64,000 nucleotides of DNA from Terriglobia bacterium (GTDB taxonomy: Bacteria > Acidobacteriota > Terriglobia > Terriglobales > Acidobacteriaceae): positions 124,001 through 188,000 of the forward strand of contig JAIQFO010000002.1 in the NCBI GenBank assembly GCA_020073215.1. The letters are read 5' to 3'. Of this stretch, positions 27,106 to 36,077 are shown piece by piece (position 1 is the stretch's first letter; every line of letters starts with the position of its first letter). The notes below the pieces were generated by a model. It was not told where the DNA came from and did no database searches. It saw only the letters and a program-made list of their open reading frames with translations. Made by a program: the position numbers and the translations under genes.

Positions 27106-28446
27106 CTAGCGGAAGACTGCGAGCGATACCAAGGCGCCCGCAAGAACAATCCAAACGGTATCGATTTTGCTGAACCGCTGCATGGCGAACGCGCCCGCGG
27201 CCATGGCAACGGTCGCGCCATCCACCAAGGTGCTGTGCGCCAATTTGACCAGCACGACCGCCAAGGTGCCAATGAACGCGGCCACGATGCCACTCATTGC
27301 GTCTCTCACCTGCCGAGCCTGGCCGGCCTTCGCGTACGGTGCGGCTACGACTGTTGTGAGCGCCCACGCTGGAAAGTACATATTCACCATGCCCGCCAGC
27401 GCACCCACGACACCATGTACCTTGTAGCCGATGAACACCCCGATTATCGTCACCGGTCCGGGAGTGATCAGGCTCAGGGCGAGCGAAACCGCGAACTGCT
27501 GGTTCGTCAGCCAGCCAAATTGGTGAACCACGCTGTCCCGTATGAAAGGCAGCATGGCATAGCCGCTACCGAAGACGAAAGCGCCGATGCGAAGAAAGGC
27601 GCTGCCCATTTGCATCAGGTCAGATCGCGCACGAATCAGCAGCAGATCGACCGTGAGGATGAGCGCCAAGTAGAAAACCAGACGCAGCGTCTTCCGCCAA
27701 TCTGTGAGCAGTGGCACCCGGCTGCAGGCAGAAATGAAATCGGCCTGAGCAGGCGAAGCAGGCTCCTGAGTTCCCGGTTTGCGCGACACCGGCACCTGCT
27801 TATGCCAGAAGCCGCGCCAACTTCCGGTCCAGCGCTGGAGTTCGGGAAAACGGCGCATTAGAATGAATACGAGAAAACTTGCACCGCCCGCGACCAGCAG
27901 GATTCTGAGCACTCCCGTCCGGAGCCAGAAAACCATCGCAAACCCAGCCACAGCCATGAGCCAATGGAACGCCGTTTTCACGCCCGATTTCGCCAGATTA
28001 AGAATGGTGTTGAAGACGAGTCCGACGACCAGCGCGCCCAAGCCGCGGAACAGTCCGGAAATTACCGGCAGGGCGCCGTATTTCAAATACAAGTGGGAAA
28101 GCAAGAGCATCAGCACGAAGCAAGGGGTCAAGAACGAAAGCGTGGCAGAAGCCGCTCCCGGCAAGCCGCGGAGCCGGAAGCCCAGATAGGCGCAGAGATT
28201 CACCGAAGGTGCGCCCGGAAGAAGCTGAGCCAGCCCCACACCCTGTAAATACTCATCTTCGCTGAACCACTTTCTTTTCCCGGTAACCCATCGCCTGGCT
28301 TCATCCAGTGCTGCCAGGCTGAAAGAGGCAAGCCCGATGAGGAGAAATGTGTGGGCAATCTGCCAAAGTGCAACCGGCGGGGTTATCTTCGAAGCTGGGT
28401 TCGGCGCGATCTCTTGCTGGTCCACTGGTGCTGCGGTTCCGGCCAT
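27106..28446 (-). CDS. chrA: ChrA-family chromate/anion transporter
   Basis: The 446-residue membrane protein has the two homologous halves of the CHR family: FLLIGLASFSLAALDEARR with LAQLLPGAPSVNLCAYLG in the first, and FLRIGAFVFGSGYAMLPF with SLALSLITPGPVTIIGVFIG in the second; the PGP motif is typical. Family members export chromate by proton exchange, and some are thought to handle sulfate-like anions. Its place between sulfur operons makes an anion role other than chromate possible. It converges on the DsrMK-like pair with 111 bases between. A hydrophilic loop (HKQVPVSRKPGTQEPASPAQ) separates the halves. Confidence 0.85.
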   Translation of the reverse strand: MAGTAAPVDQQEIAPNPASKITPPVALWQIAHTFLLIGLASFSLAALDEARRWVTGKRKWFSEDEYLQGVGLAQLLPGAPSVNLCAYLGFRLRGLPGAASATLSFLTPCFVLMLLLSHLYLKYGALPVISGLFRGLGALVVGLVFNTILNLAKSGVKTAFHWLMAVAGFAMVFWLRTGVLRILLVAGGASFLVFILMRRFPELQRWTGSWRGFWHKQVPVSRKPGTQEPASPAQADFISACSRVPLLTDWRKTLRLVFYLALILTVDLLLIRARSDLMQMGSAFLRIGAFVFGSGYAMLPFIRDSVVHQFGWLTNQQFAVSLALSLITPGPVTIIGVFIGYKVHGVVGALAGMVNMYFPAWALTTVVAAPYAKAGQARQVRDAMSGIVAAFIGTLAVVLVKLAHSTLVDGATVAMAAGAFAMQRFSKIDTVWIVLAGALVSLAVFR

Positions 28447-28677
28447 TGCTAACTCTCTGCCCGTTGTCCGCGAACCACTTGTTGGACGGCGGGCTCGGCA
28501 CTTTGCGCCCGAGGAAACGTTAGGACTGCAGCCGACTGCCGAATATGATCAAGCTCACAGCTTAATGTGACGCAGGTTGCCATTTTGGGTATGGCAACGT
28601 GAGGTCCTCTCAATACGATGAGGTCGTATTGGTGAGCGCTTCTGTGCCGGAGCAATACGGCGCGCGGTACCGCAGGC

Positions 28678-29310
28678 TCACTTCTTCCGGTCCGCCGTTT
28701 TGGCGCGCGTACGCTTGCGCAGGAATTGTTCGAACGATTCGCGGCTGGCGATCTGATCGAGTAGTCTTCGGCGCTCGGCGGCGGGCAGGTTCCGGCGGCA
28801 CAGTTTCTGGCGCATCGCGCCCACCTGCTCGACCCAAGCACCATACTCCGATCCGAATTGCCGCTCCAGTTCGATGCGCAAGCGGCGTGCCAGGGCGGGG
28901 CTGCGCCCGTCGGTCGAGATGGCGATTTGCAGGGGCCCGCGGCGCACGACGGCAGGATAAAAAAAGTCGCAGTGTTCCGGATCGTCGACCACATTGCAGA
29001 GCACACCACGCTCAACACACGCTCGGTATACCTCTTCATTGGTCGCGTTGGAGTTGGTGGCGGCGACCGTCAGGAAGGCGTGTTCCACGTCCGCGGGCAG
29101 GAAGCGGCGGCGGCGCCAAATCAGTTTACCAGCGCGGGCTTGCGACTGAATCCAGTCCGCCGCACGCGGGCCGATCACAATCACTTGTGCGCCGCTGGCC
29201 AAAAGACCGGTTGCCTTCCCGGCAGCGATTTTGCCTGCGCCGACCACCACACACTTCTTCGCTTTCAGCTTCACGAGAATGGGAAACAGGGACACGTCAG
29301 CGCATTTCAT
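28678..29310 (-). CDS. Precorrin-2 dehydrogenase / sirohydrochlorin ferrochelatase-like (CysG N-terminal type)
   Basis: The 210-residue protein is the Met8/CysG-N type enzyme that oxidises precorrin-2 to sirohydrochlorin with NAD and may insert iron. Motifs are FPILVKLKAKKCVVVGAGKIA (residues 9-29, Rossmann nucleotide binding), TVAATNSNATNEEV and LCNVVDDPEHCDFFYPAVV, then SPALARRLRIELE. SUMT, the preceding step, is encoded in the dsr operon at 41.8 kb. It lies just before the dsrAB promoter on the other strand, so siroheme for DsrAB is its likely purpose. The C-terminal 60 residues are basic and not conserved. Confidence 0.88.
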   Translation of the reverse strand: MKCADVSLFPILVKLKAKKCVVVGAGKIAAGKATGLLASGAQVIVIGPRAADWIQSQARAGKLIWRRRRFLPADVEHAFLTVAATNSNATNEEVYRACVERGVLCNVVDDPEHCDFFYPAVVRRGPLQIAISTDGRSPALARRLRIELERQFGSEYGAWVEQVGAMRQKLCRRNLPAAERRRLLDQIASRESFEQFLRKRTRAKTADRKK

Positions 29311-29592
29311 GCTGCAGTAGATAGTAGCGCAAACGCTCCATGACGATTACGGCGAGGACTTCTCGCCATCGGCGGGGCGGGTGGGGACGCCCGCCGGACA
29401 GCCGCCGGGACGGCGGCGCTACTCTCATTGCTTGAATCACGCTCTCGACTCGTCGCGTCCTCACACCGTCACTGCGAAAACCGTTAAGTCTACTGGGGGG
29501 TGATGTGCAGTTCGTGCTGGCGGGCTCTCCTGAAAGCACCGCCGCGCCCACTACCAAAGTAACTTCCTTATCTCGGATATCTAACCTAACTA

Positions 29593-29608
29593 ACATACTA
29601 GAGTATGT
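29593..29608. promoter_or_regulatory. Palindrome ACATAC-TAGA-GTATGT upstream of dsrAB
   Basis: Perfect 6-4-6 inverted repeat in the AT-rich part of the dsrA upstream region. A half site (AAGTATGTC) occurs at 24296 in the apr/dsrMK-like promoter region. The binding protein is unknown. Confidence 0.4.
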
Positions 29609-29670
29609 CGATATAGGGTTGTAACCCGCTGTAATTGCACGCTCAAGGAGCATCAGACTCACGTCAAACG

Positions 29671-29684
29671 GTGACGTGGGTCAC
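29671..29684. promoter_or_regulatory. Crp/Fnr-type palindrome GTGACGTGGGTCAC
   Basis: Perfect GTGA-N6-TCAC, 136 bases before the dsrA start, in the only long gap before the 15-kb dsr run. Confidence 0.65.
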
Positions 29685-29820
29685 TGTAATCCGCCCTAGC
29701 GCCAAGGCATAGTCATTCCGGTAGCAAATCACAGACAAGTGTGTTGTCCGGTCTGTGAGAGGAAGAAAGGCTGTTCAAGAAAGACTGTCGAGCCAGGTTT
29801 TACCCCAAGGAGACAAGTTT

Positions 29821-31020
29821 ATGGCGGATGGTAGCAACGGTAAGCCCAAAACGGAACTGCTGGACCAGCTAGAGAAGGGGCCCTGGCCAAGTTTCGTCAA
29901 AGAAATCAAGCAAGCCTGCGAAACCAGCGACGCGCCCAAAGATCTGTTGGGTCAGCTGGAACTCTCATACAAAGAAAAGAAGGGACACTGGAAACACGGC
30001 GGACTGGTGGGAGTGCTGGGGTACGGTGGTGGCGTCATTGGCCGCTACAGCGACCTCCCCGAGCAGTTCCCGAAAGTCGCCCACTTCCACACCATGCGCA
30101 TCAACCATCCCGCCGGATGGTTCTACACCAGCGACGCGCTGCGCACGATCTGCGATATCTGGGAGAAGCACGGTTCCGGCCTTACCAATATGCACGGTTC
30201 CACCGGTGACCTGGTTCTTCTGGGCACCACGACCGACCAGCTCGAGCCTACTTTCCAGGAACTCGCCCACGCCGGTTTCGATCTAGGCGGGTCGGGTTCC
30301 GACCTGCGCACCCCGTCCTGTTGTGTCGGCCAGGCGCGCTGTGAGTGGGCCTGCTATGACACGATGAAGCTCTGCTACAACCTGACGATGAACTACCAGG
30401 ACGAACTCCATCGTCCCGCGTTCGCCTACAAGTTCAAGATCAAAGCGGCAGGCTGTCCGAATGATTGCGTCGCCTCCATCGCGCGCGCCGACTGTTCCGT
30501 AATCGGCACCTGGAAAGACGACATTCAGGTGGACGAGGGCGAAGTCGCGAAGTATGCGGCCGGCGGTCTCGACATCCAGAAAGAGGTTTGCAGCCTCTGC
30601 CCCAGCAAGTGCATGGACTGGAACGGCAAGAAGCTCGCCATTGAGAATCGCGAATGCGTGCGCTGCATGCACTGCATCAACGTGATGCCCAAGGCGCTGC
30701 GTCCGGGCAAAGAACGCGGCGCAGTGGTTCTGATCGGCGCCAAGGCTCCCATCATGCAAGGCGCTTTGCTCTCTTCGGTCCTGATCCCCTTCGTCCCCGC
30801 CGACGAAATCGAGGATACGCTGAAGGAACTCTTCACCCGCATTTGGGAGTTCTGGGACGAGTACGGCAGGAGCCGCGAGCGCGTCGGAGAACTGATCCAA
30901 CGCGTGGGCATGCCCGCTTTCCTCGAAGGCATCGGTTTGGATCCCGCTCCAGAAATGGTGTCGGCGCCCCGAGACAACCCATATATCTATTTCCAGAACG
31001 TACAAGGGGGTGACAAATGA
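29821..31020 (+). CDS. dsrA: Dissimilatory sulfite reductase subunit alpha
   Basis: The start at 29821 follows AAGGAG by 8 bases and gives 399 residues. The siroheme-[4Fe-4S] ligands are [14 protein letters not shown] (Cys-x5-Cys, about 165-178) and [14 protein letters not shown] (Cys-x3-Cys, about 208), followed by the inserted ferredoxin domain with [11 protein letters not shown] and [10 protein letters not shown]. It forms the alpha2beta2 enzyme with DsrB, reducing sulfite and loading the product sulfur on DsrC. The gene overlaps dsrB by 4 bases. Deciding between reductive and reverse type needs a tree. Confidence 0.97.
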   Translation: MADGSNGKPKTELLDQLEKGPWPSFVKEIKQACETSDAPKDLLGQLELSYKEKKGHWKHGGLVGVLGYGGGVIGRYSDLPEQFPKVAHFHTMRINHPAGWFYTSDALRTICDIWEKHGSGLTNMHGSTGDLVLLGTTTDQLEPTFQELAHAGFDLGGSGSDLRTPSCCVGQARCEWACYDTMKLCYNLTMNYQDELHRPAFAYKFKIKAAGCPNDCVASIARADCSVIGTWKDDIQVDEGEVAKYAAGGLDIQKEVCSLCPSKCMDWNGKKLAIENRECVRCMHCINVMPKALRPGKERGAVVLIGAKAPIMQGALLSSVLIPFVPADEIEDTLKELFTRIWEFWDEYGRSRERVGELIQRVGMPAFLEGIGLDPAPEMVSAPRDNPYIYFQNVQGGDK

Positions 31021-32099
31021 GCACGACTGCCCAACCCAGACTCACCGACATCGGCCCGCCATCCTACGACAAATTCCTGTCTCCGCTGATCAAGAAGAAC
31101 TACGGCAAGTGGAAATATCACGAGAACGTGGCCCCTGGCGTTCTCTGCCATGTGAGCGAGTCGGGCGACCGTCTGTACTCGGTGCGTGCCGCCTCACCGC
31201 GGCTGACCAGCATCCAGACGTTGCGCTTTTTCGCTGATCTCGCGGACAAATACTGCGGCGGCTACCTTCGCTTCACCAGCCGCAACAATGTTGAGTTCCT
31301 GCTCGAAGACAAAACGAAGATCGAGCCGCTCAAGAAGGTACTGGCTGCGTCCGGGTTCCCGGTCGGGGGCACGAACAACGCGATCAGCAACATCGTCCAC
31401 ACCCAGGGCTGGGTGCATTGCCACTCGGCCGCCACGGATGCTTCGGGCATCGTGAAGTGCGTCATGGACGCGCTCTGCGACCGCTTTACGCATGAGGACC
31501 TGCCCGCGAAGCTGCGCATCGCTCTGGCTTGCTGCCTCAACATGTGCGGCGCCGTGCATTGCTCCGATATCGCCATCCTCGGCGTCCATCGTCTGCCGCC
31601 GAAGATCAACCATCAAAGCCTTCCCAAAGTGTGCGAGGTCCCGACGCTGATCTCGTCATGTCCTACCGGCGCCATTCGTCCGGCGACCGTCGAGGGCAAG
31701 AGCTCGGTCGAGGTAATCGCGGAACAGTGCATGTACTGCGGCAACTGCTATACGGTCTGCCCAGCCATGCCCCTGGCCGATCCCGAGAACGATGGCTTGT
31801 CGATCTGGGTGGGCGGCAAGGTGAGCAACGCCCGCAGCACGCCGAAATTCTCCAAGCTGGCGATTCCCTTCCTGCCCAACAATCCGCCGCGCTGGCCCGA
31901 AGTGGTGAACGCGGTGACCAACATTGTGGAGGTGTACGCCAAGCACGCCCGCAAACATGAACGCATGGGAGAGTGGATTGAGCGCGTCGGCTGGCCGCGT
32001 TTCTTTGAGCTAACCGGGATCGAGTTCACTCGCTATCACATTGATGACTTCAAACACGCCGGTCTGACCTTTGCCCGGTCGGCGCATATCCGTTACTGA
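31017..32099 (+). CDS. dsrB: Dissimilatory sulfite reductase subunit beta
   Basis: The 360-residue subunit holds the catalytic siroheme site with [18 protein letters not shown] and [16 protein letters not shown] (Cys-x3-Cys near residue 170), and a ferredoxin domain with [15 protein letters not shown] near 240. The conserved [17 protein letters not shown] follows. The ATG overlaps the dsrA stop (ATGA), so the two are coupled. It is followed, 17 bases on, by the ferritin-like gene, not by dsrD as in many Desulfobacterota. Confidence 0.97.
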   Translation: MSTTAQPRLTDIGPPSYDKFLSPLIKKNYGKWKYHENVAPGVLCHVSESGDRLYSVRAASPRLTSIQTLRFFADLADKYCGGYLRFTSRNNVEFLLEDKTKIEPLKKVLAASGFPVGGTNNAISNIVHTQGWVHCHSAATDASGIVKCVMDALCDRFTHEDLPAKLRIALACCLNMCGAVHCSDIAILGVHRLPPKINHQSLPKVCEVPTLISSCPTGAIRPATVEGKSSVEVIAEQCMYCGNCYTVCPAMPLADPENDGLSIWVGGKVSNARSTPKFSKLAIPFLPNNPPRWPEVVNAVTNIVEVYAKHARKHERMGEWIERVGWPRFFELTGIEFTRYHIDDFKHAGLTFARSAHIRY

Positions 32100-32116
32100 A
32101 AGCGCGGAGAAGGAAC

Positions 32117-32560
32117 ATGGCTACCAAGATCACCAAGGCTGCCGAGGACGTGGAAGAACTCAAGACCACGTTACGGCGCTGGCAGCAGATTGAAGACCAA
32201 AGCGTTGCCCAGACGTCGGCCATCATGGCCAGAACGCACAACCCGCTCATCCAGTTGGTCATGGAGATCATTCGCCAGGACTCAACCATGCACAAGCGGG
32301 TGCAGCAGGTGATCTTGGACAGCCTGGACAAACAGGCTTTCAGCCTGACCCCGGAAGAATTGGGCGATGTCTGGGACCTGATCGAGAAACACGCAGCCGC
32401 GGAAAAGGAAACCATCGAACTGGCGGAGAAGGCGCGGAAGAATTGCCGGTTGTTCGTGCAGCGGCATCTTCTGACTTACCTCACCGAAGATGAACTCAAG
32501 CATGATCGCCTTCTCAACCAGCTCGAAGATTTCAAACGCAAACTTTATCCCTACGTTTGA
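32117..32560 (+). CDS. All-alpha ferritin/rubrerythrin-like protein between dsrB and dsrL
   Basis: This 147-residue, cofactor-sized helical protein has no link to a known Dsr subunit that I recognise. It is predicted to be almost wholly helical, in four segments: ELKTTLRRWQQIEDQSVAQ, NPLIQLVMEIIRQDSTMHKR, IEKHAAAEKETIELAEKAR and TEDELKHDRLLNQLEDFKR. The IRQDSTMH and DELKHDRLL segments recall ferritin-like proteins in which Glu/Asp and His bind two irons; E-L-K-H fits ExxH, while the first site has Asp four residues from His and is not a perfect ExxH. A GGAG site precedes it. Its place inside dsrAB-dsrL suggests a function with DsrAB, perhaps peroxide or iron handling, or assembly. Alternatively it is a non-metal helical bundle. 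Confidence 0.7.
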   Translation: MATKITKAAEDVEELKTTLRRWQQIEDQSVAQTSAIMARTHNPLIQLVMEIIRQDSTMHKRVQQVILDSLDKQAFSLTPEELGDVWDLIEKHAAAEKETIELAEKARKNCRLFVQRHLLTYLTEDELKHDRLLNQLEDFKRKLYPYV

Positions 32561-32569
32561 GGATGGGCG

Positions 32570-34234
32570 ATGGGTCTATTTAAGGACGTCAAGAAACCGG
32601 TCATCAAATCGGGCACGGGCAGCAGCGAAATCAGTCCGCTGCGCCCGCGCTACATCCCGAAAGCCGCCCCGTGCGCCGGTCATTGCCCGAACGGCAACGA
32701 GATTCGCGAACTGCTGACCACCATTGCGCAGGCTGAGGCTTACGGCCGCACCAACGAACAGGCATTCGAGCTGGTCTGGCAGCGGATCGCCGAACGCAAC
32801 CCCTTCCCTGCTGTCTGCGGGCGCGTCTGTCCCCACCCTTGTGAGGATGCGTGCAACCGCAACGCGAAAGACGGTGGAGTCGCGATCAACGCGGTCGAAC
32901 GCTTCATTGGCGACTTCGGCATCAGCAAGAATCTGAAGCTCCCGCGGCTGAACAATAATAATGAGAAGCGCGCGGAACGAGTTGCCGTCGTCGGCGCCGG
33001 CCCGGCGGGGCTATCATGCGCCTACCAATTGGCGCGCCGTGGATACCCCGTCACCGTATTCGAAGCGTTCCCACAGGCGGGAGGAATGTTGCGCTATGGC
33101 ATCCCGCGATATCGCCTGCCGCGCGAGGTGCTGGACAAGGAAATCCAGAGCATTCTCGATGTCGGCGTCGAGCTGAAGTGCGACTGCATGATCGGCCGCG
33201 ATATTTCGGTCGGCGAATTGCGCCAGCAATATCAGGCCGTGTTCGTCGGAATTGGCGCGCAGAAAGGCATTAAGCTCAGGGTACCCGGCGAAGATGCGCC
33301 TAACGTATTCAGCGGAACCGATTTCCTCAATCTGGTCAATCGCGGAGACAAAGTCGACGTCGGGAAGAAAGTCATCGTGATCGGCGGAGGCGACACCGCG
33401 ATTGACGCCGCCCGCGTCAGCAAGCGGCTGGGCGCAGAGGTGACGCTGCTCTATCGCCGCACCCATGCCGAAATGCCCGCCGTCAAGAGCGAGATCGAAG
33501 GCGCGCTCGAAGAAGGCATCAAGATCGAATTCCTGGCCGCGCCGACCGAAATCCTGCAGAAGGACGGACGCGCTGTGGGCATGCGCTCGATTCGCATGAC
33601 GCTCGGCGAACCGGATGCCTCGGGCCGTCCGCGCCCAGTGCCGCAGCCCGGCAGCGAGTTCGAGATGGAAGCATCTTGCGTCATCGCCGCCATCAGCCAG
33701 GAGCCCGATTTCCAGGGCTTCGACAATCTGCACTCCGGCAAGGACTGGATCAAGACCGCCGACTTCGGGGCCACTCCGATCGACGGCATCTACGCCGGCG
33801 GTGACGATACCGAACTCGGTTTGGTCACCATCGCCATCTCCCAGGGCCGATTCGCGGCCGAAGCGATCGATGCGCGGTTCCGCGGCGTCCCGCTCGAAAA
33901 ACTCCCGCCGCCGCCGATGATCACGAAAGAAAAGATCAAGCTCGATTGGTACCAGCCGGCGGAGCGGCACGAGCGCAAGCACGTCGCCGTCGCTGAGCGC
34001 GAGCCCGACACCGAAATCGAATTCGGCCTCTCCGAAGCCGAGGTCGTCGCGGAAGCCAAGCGCTGCATGTCGTGCGGCATGTGCATGGATTGCGAGACCT
34101 GCTGGATGTACTGCAGCAGCAGTTGTTTTGTGAAGCTGCCGAAAGGCGAACACTACAAAGTCAAACTGGAGTTGTGTAACGGCTGCAAGAAGTGTGCCGA
34201 CGCATGCCCTTGCGGCTATATCGAAATGAACTGA
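32570..34234 (+). CDS. dsrL: DsrL-like NAD(P)H:acceptor oxidoreductase
   Basis: The 554-residue iron-sulfur flavoprotein is related to the small subunit of glutamate synthase. It has an N-terminal cluster domain (CAGHCPNGNEIRE, CGRVCPHPCEDACNR), an FAD fold VAVVGAGPAGLSCAYQLA (about 139), an NAD(P) fold VIVIGGGDTAIDAARVSKR (about 268), and a C-terminal ferredoxin part CMSCGMCMDCETCWMYC plus CNGCKKCADACPCG (about 498-550). DsrL couples DsrAB to NAD(P)H; in sulfur oxidisers it takes electrons off DsrAB, and in some reducers it may run the other way. It is shorter than the roughly 650-residue DsrL of purple sulfur bacteria, nearer the DsrL-2 group. It lies between the ferritin-like gene and dsrC. 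Confidence 0.9.
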   Translation: MGLFKDVKKPVIKSGTGSSEISPLRPRYIPKAAPCAGHCPNGNEIRELLTTIAQAEAYGRTNEQAFELVWQRIAERNPFPAVCGRVCPHPCEDACNRNAKDGGVAINAVERFIGDFGISKNLKLPRLNNNNEKRAERVAVVGAGPAGLSCAYQLARRGYPVTVFEAFPQAGGMLRYGIPRYRLPREVLDKEIQSILDVGVELKCDCMIGRDISVGELRQQYQAVFVGIGAQKGIKLRVPGEDAPNVFSGTDFLNLVNRGDKVDVGKKVIVIGGGDTAIDAARVSKRLGAEVTLLYRRTHAEMPAVKSEIEGALEEGIKIEFLAAPTEILQKDGRAVGMRSIRMTLGEPDASGRPRPVPQPGSEFEMEASCVIAAISQEPDFQGFDNLHSGKDWIKTADFGATPIDGIYAGGDDTELGLVTIAISQGRFAAEAIDARFRGVPLEKLPPPPMITKEKIKLDWYQPAERHERKHVAVAEREPDTEIEFGLSEAEVVAEAKRCMSCGMCMDCETCWMYCSSSCFVKLPKGEHYKVKLELCNGCKKCADACPCGYIEMN

Positions 34235-34249
34235 CAGAGAGGTGAAACT

Positions 34250-34567
34250 GTGCCGACGTTTGAAGTACACGGAAAATGCTACGCAGTCGATGAGGATGGC
34301 TTTCTGGAAGAACCAACGCTCTGGAACGAAGAAGTTGCCAAGGACTTTGCCGAATCCGAGGCCATCGCAGACCTGAGCCCGGACCACTGGAAGGTCATCA
34401 ACTACATTCGTAATTACTATCTGCAGTTCGGCATTGCTCCCATGATTCGCAAGGTCTGCAAGGAAACCGGATTCAAGCTGAATGAGATCTACAAGCTGTT
34501 TCCGTCCGGGCCGGCGAAGGGCGCATGCAAACTGGCCGGGTTGCCGAAACCGACCGGGTGCGTGTAG
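34250..34567 (+). CDS. dsrC: Sulfur carrier protein DsrC
   Basis: The 105-residue protein ends GACKLAGLPKPTGCV, with the two redox cysteines ten residues apart and the second next to last, as needed to form the trisulfide with DsrAB. It starts with GTG behind a GAGAGGTG site. DsrC takes sulfur from DsrAB and hands it to the DsrMKJOP complex. NYIRNYYLQFGIAPMIRKVC is the usual middle helix. It is 15 bases after dsrL. Confidence 0.97.
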   Translation: MPTFEVHGKCYAVDEDGFLEEPTLWNEEVAKDFAESEAIADLSPDHWKVINYIRNYYLQFGIAPMIRKVCKETGFKLNEIYKLFPSGPAKGACKLAGLPKPTGCV

Positions 34568-34575
34568 GGAACGCG

Positions 34576-35013
34576 ATGAGCCCGCGCGATCCCATCGTGG
34601 AGCAGTGGATTGCGAGCGCTCTCCAGTCTTATCCGAGCGCGTCCGTGCCGTTTCTCTCCGCGGAGGATGACCCGTTTCGCAATCCCGTCGGCCACACGCT
34701 GCGCCAGAGTCTCACGACCCTGTTCGACGAATTGCGGGGAAATATGGAAACGGACCGGATCGCACCCGCGTTGGACGCATTGATTCGCATCCGCGCGGTG
34801 CAGGACCTCACCGCCAGCCAGGCGGTGGGGTTCGTGTTCCTGCTGAAACCCATACTGCGCGAGCTCGCGCCCATAGACGCGTCGCTTAACGACCGGATTG
34901 ATCGGCTCGCACTCATGGCGTTTGACAAGTACATGCAGTGTCGGGAGGAACTCGCCGACATCCGGGTGAACGAAGGCCAGCGCAGAATGCACGTGCGGCA
35001 CTCGGCTGGCTGA
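34576..35013 (+). CDS. dsrT: DsrT-like protein (RsbRD N-terminal domain type)
   Basis: I take the ATG at 34576 (MSPRDPIVEQWI) with an AGGGA site 6 bases upstream; the ORF-track start lies inside dsrC. The 145-residue all-helical protein has NPVGHTLRQSLTTLFDELRG and LTASQAVGFVFLLKPILRE, the pattern of the RsbRD N-terminal domain that stands just before dsrM in many sulfate reducers and corresponds to dsrT. Function unknown; it may bind a small ligand or help assemble DsrMKJOP. It lies 8 bases after dsrC and 38 before dsrM. The gene name is by position and domain, so moderately sure. Confidence 0.65.
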   Translation: MSPRDPIVEQWIASALQSYPSASVPFLSAEDDPFRNPVGHTLRQSLTTLFDELRGNMETDRIAPALDALIRIRAVQDLTASQAVGFVFLLKPILRELAPIDASLNDRIDRLALMAFDKYMQCREELADIRVNEGQRRMHVRHSAG

Positions 35014-35051
35014 AGAGTCGCTGAGGCAAGAATGGCTGAGGCAAGAATCGT

Positions 35052-36077
35052 ATGAACGTCCTCTATTCGCTGATCGCCGTGTTGCTCGTGGTCCTGGTCG
35101 GCGTCGTGGCAGGACGAGGAGACGCCGGACGCGCCTTCATCGCGGTGGCGGTTCCTTACACTGCGGCGGCGATCTTTCTCGTCGGCCTGTGCTATCGCGT
35201 GCTGCGCTGGGCCTGGACTCCGGTGCCTTTCCGCATCCCCACCACCTGCGGACAGCAGAAATCGCTCCCCTGGATCAAGGCGAACCCCATCGACAACCCT
35301 TCGAGCGGCTGGGGCGTTGTGGCGCGCATGGCTCTTGAGGTGCTGGCTTTCCGCTCGTTGTTCCGCAACAACCAGGCGCGAATCGATAAAGACCGCCTGG
35401 TGTTCGGCGAGAACAAGTTCCTCTGGCTGGGCGCCATCGCCTTCCATTGGGCGCTGCTGATCGTCTTACTTCGACATCTGCGGCTTTTGGTCGAGCCCAT
35501 ACCCGCTTTCGTGCTCACGCTCCAGAAGGTGGACGGCTTTTTCCAGATCACCGCCCCGGATCTGTACGCCTCCGACGTGGTTCTTATCGTCGCGCTTGGG
35601 TACTTGTTGTTCCGGAGATTGCAGGACCCGCTGGTCCGCTACATATCGTTGTTTACCGATTATCTGGCGCTCTTTCTGCTGCTCGGCGTCGGGGTTTCGG
35701 GCGTGCTGATTCGTTATGTGGTGCGCGCCGACATCACCACCATCAAGCAGTTTGCCTTGAGCCTGGCCGCGTTCCATCCGGTCATCCCGCCGGCTCTCAG
35801 TATTGTCTTCCTGGTTCACCTGTTGCTGGTGAGCACGCTGGCCGCCTACTTCCCGTTCAGCAAGCTGGTACACATGGGAGGAGTCTTCCTGAGCCCGACC
35901 CGCAATTTGGCCAATAACAACCGCAGGGTACGTCACATCAACCCCTGGAACTATCCGGTCAAAACCCACAGTTACGCAGAGTGGGAAGAGGAGTTCCGGG
36001 ACAAGATCAAAACCGCGGGGATTCCTCTTGACACCTCGCTGGAGGCCGATCATGCCGGAAAAACTTCTGCAGATTGA
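35052..36077 (+). CDS. dsrM: DsrMKJOP complex subunit DsrM (cytochrome b)
   Basis: The 341-residue NarI-like membrane protein has an N-terminal helix pair, a loop with SLPWIKANPIDNPSSGWGVV and VLAFRSLFRNNQARI, and four or five core helices including FHWALLIVLLRHLRLLVEP and FLVHLLLVSTLAAYFPFSKL, whose His residues bind heme b. It exchanges electrons with menaquinone. SLFRNN and HMGGVFLSPTRNLANNNR are family signatures. The end overlaps the dsrK start by 26 bases. Confidence 0.95.
   Translation: MNVLYSLIAVLLVVLVGVVAGRGDAGRAFIAVAVPYTAAAIFLVGLCYRVLRWAWTPVPFRIPTTCGQQKSLPWIKANPIDNPSSGWGVVARMALEVLAFRSLFRNNQARIDKDRLVFGENKFLWLGAIAFHWALLIVLLRHLRLLVEPIPAFVLTLQKVDGFFQITAPDLYASDVVLIVALGYLLFRRLQDPLVRYISLFTDYLALFLLLGVGVSGVLIRYVVRADITTIKQFALSLAAFHPVIPPALSIVFLVHLLLVSTLAAYFPFSKLVHMGGVFLSPTRNLANNNRRVRHINPWNYPVKTHSYAEWEEEFRDKIKTAGIPLDTSLEADHAGKTSAD

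Larger units (their letters stand above)
29311..29820. other. dsrAB promoter region
   Basis: This 510-base gap separates the siroheme gene from dsrA. It holds a Crp/Fnr-type palindrome (29671), two other palindromes, ACATAC-TAGA-GTATGT (29593-29608) and GGGTTGTAACCC (29616-29627), and the dsrA ribosome site. The ORF-track start of dsrA at 29755 has no support. Confidence 0.6.

Noticed and set aside
29755-29820. Upstream extension of dsrA in the ORF track
   Set aside because: No ribosome site, and the residues do not resemble DsrA; ATG at 29821 has AAGGAG.
32117-32560. Calling the gene after dsrB a dsrD
   Set aside because: At 147 residues it is twice as long as DsrD, wholly helical, and lacks the winged-helix pattern; the 42.6-kb gene fits better.
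33014-34387. Minus-strand 457-residue ORF
   Set aside because: Antisense shadow of dsrL; no domain pattern.
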